DNA of 64,000 bases from Flavobacterium sp. ov086 (GTDB lineage Bacteria; Bacteroidota; Bacteroidia; Flavobacteriales; Flavobacteriaceae). Below the pieces are notes generated by a model that was given only the letters and a program-made list of their open reading frames with translations, made no database searches and was not told the DNA's origin. Shown here piece after piece: positions 58,618 through 64,000 of the stretch (position 1 is its first letter; every line of letters starts with the position of its first letter). A program made the position numbers and the translations under genes. The stretch covers positions 186,001 to 250,000 of the forward strand of contig NZ_FZNL01000005.1 in the NCBI RefSeq assembly GCF_900187965.1. Direction: 5' to 3'.

Positions 58618-59238
58618 ATGGCTGAGTTCATAAAAATATATCCGGATAAACCTAGTGAAGCCGCAATTGCCAAAGTGGTAAAGGTACTTCAGAGTGGAGG
58701 TTTAGTGATTTATCCAACTGATACTGTTTACGGTTTAGGTTGTGATATTACCAATTCACGTGCTTTAGAAAAAATCGCAAAAATTAAAGGAGTAAAATTA
58801 GAGAAAGCAAATTTTTCCTTCATCTGCCATGATTTGAGCAATCTATCAGATTACGTTCGTCAGATTGATACCTCGACGTTTAAAATTCTGAAAAGAGCTT
58901 TGCCGGGACCTTATACTTTTATTTTACCGGGGAATAATAATTTACCAAAAGAGTTTAAAAAGAAAACTACTGTTGGTATTCGTGTTCCTGATAACAATAT
59001 TGTTTTGGAGATTGTTCGTCAATTAGGAAATCCTATTGTTTCGACTTCTATTCGTGATGAAGATGATGTAATTGAGTACACTACAGATCCTGAATTGATT
59101 TTTGAGAAATGGCAAAACATTGTAGATTTGGTAATCGATGGTGGTTATGGGGATAACGTAGGTTCAACCATAATCGATTTATCAGATTATGAGCCAGTTA
59201 TTGTCAGAGAAGGTAAAGGTGATATCGATATTTTGTAA
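58618..59238 (+). CDS. Sua5/YciO/YrdC-family L-threonylcarbamoyladenylate synthase
   Basis: A 206-aa YrdC-fold protein. Seen are VVKVLQSGGLVIYPTDTVYGLGCDI, the ATP/threonine region KANFSFICHDLSNLSDYV, LPGPYTFILPG and VGIRVPDN. This fold makes threonylcarbamoyl-AMP for t6A modification of tRNAs. The length suits YciO/TsaC rather than long Sua5 with its extra domain, so it may be YciO, whose role is less clear. It starts at ATG 58618. Confidence 0.88.
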   Translation: MAEFIKIYPDKPSEAAIAKVVKVLQSGGLVIYPTDTVYGLGCDITNSRALEKIAKIKGVKLEKANFSFICHDLSNLSDYVRQIDTSTFKILKRALPGPYTFILPGNNNLPKEFKKKTTVGIRVPDNNIVLEIVRQLGNPIVSTSIRDEDDVIEYTTDPELIFEKWQNIVDLVIDGGYGDNVGSTIIDLSDYEPVIVREGKGDIDIL

Positions 59239-59371
59239 ATAAATACTGAAATTGCGTAATAGTTAAAAATAAATAACTAATTTTATTACAGTTAAAATTT
59301 AGTTAGTTAATTTAAAATAATGTTATTCTTGATTTGTATTTAATTGGTTATTAAAAAAATTAAGGATACAT

Positions 59372-59397
59372 AAAAGCAGGTCAATTGACCTGCTTTT
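59372..59397. terminator. Bidirectional terminator between the YrdC and OmpA genes
   Basis: AAAAGCAGGTCAA and TTGACCTGCTTTT form a perfect 26-bp palindrome with A/T tracts at both ends. It lies between convergent genes and can end both transcripts. Confidence 0.85.
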
Positions 59398-59428
59398 TCT
59401 GTATTATAAAGTATGTGAAAAACTTAAA

Positions 59429-60262
59429 TTATTTAGCTTGTTTTTTCATTTCTTTTTCAATCATATCATAGAACTGATCAATTTTTGGCATAACCACAAT
59501 ACGAGTTCTTCTGTTACGTGCTTTGTTTTCCGGAGTATCATTAGCAACTAATGGTACATAAGAACTTCTACCTGCAGCGATTAATTTTGCTGGGTTAACA
59601 CCAAGATCATTTGTTAATACACGTACGATAGATGTAGAACGTTTAACACTTAAATCCCAGTTGTCTAAGATTATACCGTTGCTTTTGTAAGGAACGTCAT
59701 CTGTGTGACCTTCAACCATACATTCAAAATCAGGTTTATCATTTACTACTTTTGCAACTTTAGCCAAAACAGATTTAGCTTTATCGCTTACGTCGTAGCT
59801 ACCACTTTTAAATAATAATTTATCTGCAATAGAAATAAATACAACTCCTTTTTCAACATTGATTTCGATATCCGGATCGTTGATTCCAACTGCTCCTTTT
59901 AAACTAGTAACTAAAGCTAATGTTACACTGTCTTTTTTAGTTAAAGCATCTTGAAGTCTGGATATTTTTAAATCTTTTTCTTTTAAACTTTCTAAAGATT
60001 TTTCAAGGTTTTCAGCTCCTTTAGTCGTTAATACAGTTAAATCTTTAGAGCTATTGATTAAGTCTTGATTGTGTGCTTTATAACTTTCAGCTGTAGCTGC
60101 AAGTCCAGCTTTTTCTTCAAGGCAAGAATTTAATTTTACGGTGCAAGAGTTTAATAAATCTTGTGTCTCTTTGTTCTTAGCTTCTAATGCTGCGTATTGC
60201 TTTTTTGATACACACGAAGTTAAGGCCATTAATACTGTTAGTGCGATAACTATTTTTCTCAT
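59429..60262 (-). CDS. OmpA-family peptidoglycan-associated lipoprotein
   Basis: A 277-aa protein with a lipoprotein signal (MRKIVIALTVLMALTSC, lipobox Cys near 17), a long coiled-coil region (~25-115) and a C-terminal OmpA domain. In that domain the peptidoglycan contacts are visible: MVEGHTDDVPY, NWDLSVKRSTSIVRVL and ENKARNRRTRIVV (Asp and Arg of the family). It tethers the outer membrane to peptidoglycan from the periplasmic side. Confidence 0.92.
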   Translation of the reverse strand: MRKIVIALTVLMALTSCVSKKQYAALEAKNKETQDLLNSCTVKLNSCLEEKAGLAATAESYKAHNQDLINSSKDLTVLTTKGAENLEKSLESLKEKDLKISRLQDALTKKDSVTLALVTSLKGAVGINDPDIEINVEKGVVFISIADKLLFKSGSYDVSDKAKSVLAKVAKVVNDKPDFECMVEGHTDDVPYKSNGIILDNWDLSVKRSTSIVRVLTNDLGVNPAKLIAAGRSSYVPLVANDTPENKARNRRTRIVVMPKIDQFYDMIEKEMKKQAK

Positions 60263-60296
60263 AGGTATTATATTTAATTAAACGTTGATTACAAAT

Positions 60297-61316
60297 TTAG
60301 TTTTTAATATTTTGTTTAGTGTTAAAGATTTCTTTAAAAACACCCAATTTCCTGATGTAATACAAGTAAACGATACTTTTGATGGTATAGTATTGTTGTA
60401 TTTGAAAATCTTTTCTTTTTTTTAGATATCTTAAAGATAGGTAATAAAAAGAGAAGTGTGCCTTTAAAACAGCAAAAGTATGACTGAACTTTCCTTGTGT
60501 AAGAAACCGGATAGCAGCAATACCGTCTAAAACCATTCGAAAGAAAATCACAAAAAACAACCCCTTTTTCGGTAAGTTTTTGACAAGCATCAATAATGAA
60601 TTTCTGAAATTCAAAAACGTTTTTCTTGGATTTCCGTGTTGCAACGTGGCACCTCCAACATGATAAACAACAGATTTTGAGTCATACTTTATAATGTGAC
60701 CTTCATTTGCAGTTCGCCAGCATAAATCAATTTCTTCCTGATGTGCAAAAAAGCTTTCATCAAATCCTTTTAATTCGCGATATACTTCGCTTCTAATAAA
60801 AAAACAAGCTCCCGAAGCCCAGAATAATTCACAATTATCATCGTACTGACCGTTGTCTTTTTCTATGGTATCAAAAATTCGGCCACGACAGAACGGAAAA
60901 CCATATTTATCAATAAATCCTCCGGCTGCACCGGCATATTCAAAATATTCTTTATTCTTAAAATCAAGAATTTTTGGCTGTATTATGGCGGTTTGTTTCT
61001 CGGCGTCAAAAGTTTGAATTATTGGTGTAAGCCAATTTTCTGTCACTTCAACATCCGAATTGACTAAAGCATAAATTTCTGCATCAATATGTTGCAAAGC
61101 ATCATTATAGCCCTTTGCAAAACCATAATTTCCGCTATTTTGCACAATTTTGATAGTTGGGAAATTTTCCCTGACAAAATTTATAGAAATATCAGTCGAA
61201 GCATTATCTGCTACATATATAGTGGCTCCTTCTGAAAATTGAACAATTGAAGGTAAAAATTGCTCCAACAATTTTACACCATTCCAATTTAAAATGACGA
61301 CAGCTATTTTATCCAA
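60297..61316 (-). CDS. Family 2 glycosyltransferase
   Basis: A 339-aa GT-A fold enzyme (rhamnosyltransferase-like GT2). It starts MDKIAVVILNWNGVKLLEQF, with a nucleotide-sugar site at YVADNASTD, DxD-like NSDVEV near residue 88, acceptor/catalytic stretch FDESFFAHQEEIDLCWR, and a C-terminal amphipathic tail. It probably adds sugars to a surface polysaccharide or glycoprotein. Located between OmpA and the HSDR_N-like gene on the same strand, with short gaps of about 30 bp, so possibly one operon. Confidence 0.9.
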   Translation of the reverse strand: MDKIAVVILNWNGVKLLEQFLPSIVQFSEGATIYVADNASTDISINFVRENFPTIKIVQNSGNYGFAKGYNDALQHIDAEIYALVNSDVEVTENWLTPIIQTFDAEKQTAIIQPKILDFKNKEYFEYAGAAGGFIDKYGFPFCRGRIFDTIEKDNGQYDDNCELFWASGACFFIRSEVYRELKGFDESFFAHQEEIDLCWRTANEGHIIKYDSKSVVYHVGGATLQHGNPRKTFLNFRNSLLMLVKNLPKKGLFFVIFFRMVLDGIAAIRFLTQGKFSHTFAVLKAHFSFYYLSLRYLKKRKDFQIQQYYTIKSIVYLYYIRKLGVFKEIFNTKQNIKN

Positions 61317-61345
61317 AAGTAATTTTTATTTTATTTGAGTATTTA

Positions 61346-61792
61346 TTATCTATTATAATCCGGCAGTTCCCTTAAAAACTGGTATTTTTCGTTTTCAAAA
61401 TCCATTTGGCAATAAAAATGGCTGAGACCATTCGTTACATTCAAAAATCGTGCCTGCATTGTCATATTATAACGGGCAATTTGGTCAAAAGTTGCCTGAG
61501 AAATTTTGACTTCCGGCGCTTTGCACTCTACTAATATATGTATAGAACCGTCAGAATTAAAGACAACAATATCATATCGTTTTCGTAATCCGTTGACGGT
61601 TAGAACTTTTTCTACATTAATGAGAGATTTTGGGTATTTTTTTTCATTCATCAAAAAATGAACAACATGTTGCCGAACCCATTCTTCGGGAGTAAGAATG
61701 ATAAATTTTTTCCTGATTTCATCAAAAATAGACACTTTATTTTCGCTATTTTTGAATCGGAAAGTATAAGTAGGAAAATTTAATTGCTGCAT
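61346..61792 (-). CDS. HSDR_N-type nuclease-fold protein
   Basis: A 148-aa protein matching the N-terminal endonuclease-like domain of type I restriction HsdR. The PD-(D/E)xK core is visible in RKRYDIVVFNSDG (Asp) and ILVECKAPEVKI (E-C-K). There is no helicase domain, no methylase or specificity subunit nearby, so it is not a restriction system. Single-domain versions next to holA are widespread in Flavobacteriaceae; the function is unknown, perhaps in DNA maintenance. It is divergent from holA. Confidence 0.85.
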   Translation of the reverse strand: MQQLNFPTYTFRFKNSENKVSIFDEIRKKFIILTPEEWVRQHVVHFLMNEKKYPKSLINVEKVLTVNGLRKRYDIVVFNSDGSIHILVECKAPEVKISQATFDQIARYNMTMQARFLNVTNGLSHFYCQMDFENEKYQFLRELPDYNR

Positions 61793-61820
61793 AGCGCAAA
61801 AATATTAAAATAGTTTCAGG

Positions 61821-61877
61821 TTTCAGGTTTAAAGTTTCAAGTTATTGAGATATGAACCTGAAACTTTAAACTTGAAA
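61821..61877. repeat. Inverted TTTCAAGTTTAAAG word pair upstream of holA
   Basis: TTTCAGGTTTAAAGTTTC (from 61821) is mirrored by the segment 61855-61877. The two 23-nt arms match at 21 positions when one is reversed, with an 11-nt loop. It lies 14 bp before the ATG of holA in a divergent region, an unusual place for a terminator, so it may affect translation or regulate both genes. Confidence 0.55.
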
Positions 61878-61890
61878 CAAAATAATTTGA

Positions 61891-62895
61891 ATGGATGAAG
61901 TTGTAAAAATTGTTAATGATATTAAGGCCGGAAACATCAAACCCATATATTTTTTGATGGGTGAAGAACCTTATTATATTGACAAATTATCGGAGTATAT
62001 TGAACAGAATATCCTTTCGGAAGAAGAAAGAGGATTCAATCAAACCGTTCTATATGGTAGAGATGTTTCTGTAGAAGATATAGTTTCAACGGCTAAGCGT
62101 TATCCTATGATGGCTGATCGTCAGGTTGTTATCGTAAAAGAGGCACAAGATTTATCAAGAACAATTGATAAAATAGAATCATATGTTAATAATCCAATGG
62201 AAACAACGGTTCTGGTTTTTTGTTACAAATACAAAACTCTTGATAAACGTAAAAAAGTCACAAAACTTTTGGCTCAAAACGGAATCGTTTATGAGAGTAA
62301 AAAATTATATGAAAACCAGGTTGGTGATTGGATAAAACGCGTGCTTGCCGGTAAAAAATATACAATCGATCCTAAGGCAAATGCGATGTTGGTGGAGTTT
62401 TTAGGGACTGATTTGAGTAAAATAAATAACGAATTAGAGAAATTACAGATTATCTTACCGCAAGGAACCGTAATTACCCCGCAACACATTGAGGAAAACA
62501 TTGGTTTTAGTAAAGATTATAATGTTTTTGAACTCCGAAAAGCAATTGGCGAACGTAATCAGTTGAAAGCTTATAAGATAGCAGAGAATTTTGCACACAA
62601 TCCAAAAGAATATCCATTAGTAATGACTACAGGATTAGTCTTTGGTTTTTTTGTTCAGCTTTTAAAATACCACGGATTAAAAGATAAAAACCCTAAAAAT
62701 GTTGCCACTGCTATTGGCGTAAATCCTTATTTTCTAAAAGAATATGATTTGGCAATAAAAAATTATCCAATGCGAAAAGTGAGTCAAATCATTGGAGCTT
62801 TGCGTGACGTTGATGTTAAAAGTAAAGGAGTAGGAGCAAATGCATTGCCACAGTCAGATTTGTTAAAAGAAATGCTGTACAAAATATTTAATTAA
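61891..62895 (+). CDS. holA: DNA polymerase III delta subunit
   Basis: A 334-aa clamp-loader subunit. The N-terminal stretch PIYFLMGEEPYYIDKLSEYI, AKRYPMMADRQVVIVKEAQ and the middle ETTVLVFCYKYK follow HolA. A helical collar domain closes the protein. It opens the sliding clamp for DNA replication. It starts at ATG 61891. Confidence 0.94.
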   Translation: MDEVVKIVNDIKAGNIKPIYFLMGEEPYYIDKLSEYIEQNILSEEERGFNQTVLYGRDVSVEDIVSTAKRYPMMADRQVVIVKEAQDLSRTIDKIESYVNNPMETTVLVFCYKYKTLDKRKKVTKLLAQNGIVYESKKLYENQVGDWIKRVLAGKKYTIDPKANAMLVEFLGTDLSKINNELEKLQIILPQGTVITPQHIEENIGFSKDYNVFELRKAIGERNQLKAYKIAENFAHNPKEYPLVMTTGLVFGFFVQLLKYHGLKDKNPKNVATAIGVNPYFLKEYDLAIKNYPMRKVSQIIGALRDVDVKSKGVGANALPQSDLLKEMLYKIFN

Positions 62896-62961
62896 GCCGT
62901 GAAAATTCACGATATTTGCACTTCTAAAAATAAATCACATTAAAAAATAATTATTACAATT

Positions 62962-63144
62962 ATGGGAATGAATAAAAATACCGTTTTAGGATGGGCTACT
63001 TTTATAATGATACTTATGGGATTGTTACTTATAGGTCTTGGAGCTTTTAGATACAGTGATGTATCGGGCTGGGGATTTGCAGCAGCAGGAGTTGGTTTCT
63101 TAGCCAATGCCTGGGTTTTTAATGCTTTGAAAGGTAGAGTTTAG
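62962..63144 (+). CDS. CAL67264-family small membrane protein
   Basis: A 60-aa protein with two hydrophobic helices: TVLGWATFIMILMGLLLIGLG and the stretch WGFAAAGVGFLANAWVFNAL. It belongs to the small CAL67264 membrane family, restricted to Bacteroidetes and often found near the ABC-F gene. It starts at ATG 62962. The function is unknown. It is 80 bp before ettA. Confidence 0.88.
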   Translation: MGMNKNTVLGWATFIMILMGLLLIGLGAFRYSDVSGWGFAAAGVGFLANAWVFNALKGRV

Positions 63145-63224
63145 TAAAATTCAATATCAATTGAAGATTCAATTGTGATATAAAATCAATAAAAAATAAT
63201 TAATCAAAATTAAAAATAAACAGA

Positions 63225-64000
63225 ATGTCAGACGATAAGAAAGTAATTTTCTCAATGCAAAAATTGAGCAAAACCTATCAGGGAGCAGACAAACCGGTGC
63301 TTAAAAACATTTATTTAAGCTTTTTTTACGGAGCTAAAATTGGTATTCTTGGATTAAACGGTTCAGGAAAATCTTCTCTTTTAAAGATTATTGCCGGTGT
63401 AGATAAAAATTATCAGGGTGATGTGGTTTTTCAACCAGGTTATACTGTAGGTTATTTAGAACAAGAGCCTATTCTTGATGATTCTAAAACAGTTATCGAA
63501 ATTGTTCGTGAAGGAGCTGCAGAAACTATGGCCGTTTTAGAAGAATACAATCAAATTAATGATTTATTCGGTCTTGAAGAAAACTATTCCGATCCTGATA
63601 AAATGGATAAGTTGATGGATCGTCAGGCAGCTTTACAAGATAAAATTGATGCTCTTGGTGCTTGGGAAATCGACACCAAACTTGAAATTGCAATGGATGC
63701 TTTGCGTACTCCAGAAGGAGATACGCCAATCAAAAACCTTTCAGGAGGAGAGCGTCGTCGTGTGGCTTTATGTCGTTTGTTGTTGCAACAACCTGATGTA
63801 TTGTTACTTGATGAGCCTACCAACCACTTAGACGCTGAGTCTGTACTTTGGTTAGAGCAACACTTAGCACAATATTCAGGAACTGTAATTGCAGTAACGC
63901 ACGATAGATACTTCCTGGATAATGTTGCAGGTTGGATTCTTGAGTTGGATAGAGGAGAAGGTATTCCTTGGAAAGGAAATTATTCTTCTTGGTTAGATCA
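63225..64000 (+). CDS. ettA: ABC-F translation factor EttA (partial, cut by window end)
   Basis: The frame opens at ATG 63225 with [20 protein letters not shown] and runs off the window after ~258 codons (the full protein should be ~560 aa). The first ABC domain is complete: Walker [10 protein letters not shown], signature [12 protein letters not shown], Walker [16 protein letters not shown] and THDRYFLD. There are no membrane segments. EttA binds the ribosomal E site and gates translation according to ATP level. The second half is outside the window. Confidence 0.92.
   Translation, partial: MSDDKKVIFSMQKLSKTYQGADKPVLKNIYLSFFYGAKIGILGLNGSGKSSLLKIIAGVDKNYQGDVVFQPGYTVGYLEQEPILDDSKTVIEIVREGAAETMAVLEEYNQINDLFGLEENYSDPDKMDKLMDRQAALQDKIDALGAWEIDTKLEIAMDALRTPEGDTPIKNLSGGERRRVALCRLLLQQPDVLLLDEPTNHLDAESVLWLEQHLAQYSGTVIAVTHDRYFLDNVAGWILELDRGEGIPWKGNYSSWLD

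Noticed and set aside
61346..61792. Type I restriction system
   Set aside because: Only the HsdR N-terminal fold is present; HsdM, HsdS and the helicase are missing.

Overview
The window is a piece of a low-GC Bacteroidetes chromosome, almost certainly Flavobacterium or a close relative in the Flavobacteriaceae. The reasons are: a type IX secretion (T9SS) pair (a PorP/SprF-like membrane protein plus a protein with a type B C-terminal sorting domain), a CAL67264-family membrane protein, promoters with the Bacteroidetes TAnnTTTG element, almost no Shine-Dalgarno sequences, and AT-rich spacers full of short repeated words. I see no phage structural genes, no intact insertion sequence and no CRISPR array.

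Layout. 0-1.6 kb: small unknown genes and a dispersed repeat. 2-10 kb: a sulfur/methionine block made of a MarR-GNAT fusion regulator, a cystathionine gamma-synthase-family PLP enzyme, a nitroreductase, the folate-independent methionine synthase pair MesX (DUF1852)/MesD, a BASS-type transporter and an Lrp/AsnC regulator. It also holds a dead IS6-family transposase fragment and dispersed repeats. 10.5-14.2 kb: a MocR regulator divergent from a zinc-less MDR oxidoreductase, tRNA-Arg(ACG) and apt. 14.2-22 kb: a minus-strand operon (unknown 147-aa protein, membrane protein, histidine kinase, LuxR-type response regulator) divergent from two large unknown proteins and a peptidoglycan-binding N-acetylmuramidase without a signal peptide. 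This is the best candidate here for an undescribed system. 22-29.5 kb: pheT, a two-domain lipoprotein, and aldehyde dehydrogenase with DUF779 and an AraC regulator. 29.5-33.8 kb: the T9SS pair, lying between a bestrophin gene and a frameshifted copy of that gene's 3' end. 33.8-39.5 kb: an RND efflux operon. 39.8-44.3 kb: a secreted Ig-like protein without a sorting domain, then a sensory-looking cluster (thioredoxin-fold protein, membrane sensor module, broken small gene, Aer-like PAS protein). 44.6-64 kb: mostly housekeeping genes (recG, Dph6-like, M1 peptidase, patatin, TauE/SafE, UvrD-type helicase, Sua5/YrdC, OmpA, GT2, holA, ettA) with small unknowns between them.

How the parts work together. 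The MesXD block is consistent with aerobic methionine synthesis independent of folate and B12, with a regulator at each end and a possible exporter. The ALDH promoter carries an 8-bp direct repeat at 21-bp spacing, the geometry bound by AraC proteins, and an AraC gene lies just beyond the ALDH-DUF779 pair. The RND genes run in the order adaptor, permease, TolC. Several spacers hold inverted word repeats that probably end transcription. All functions are inferred from recognisable motifs and family memory; no database search was possible.
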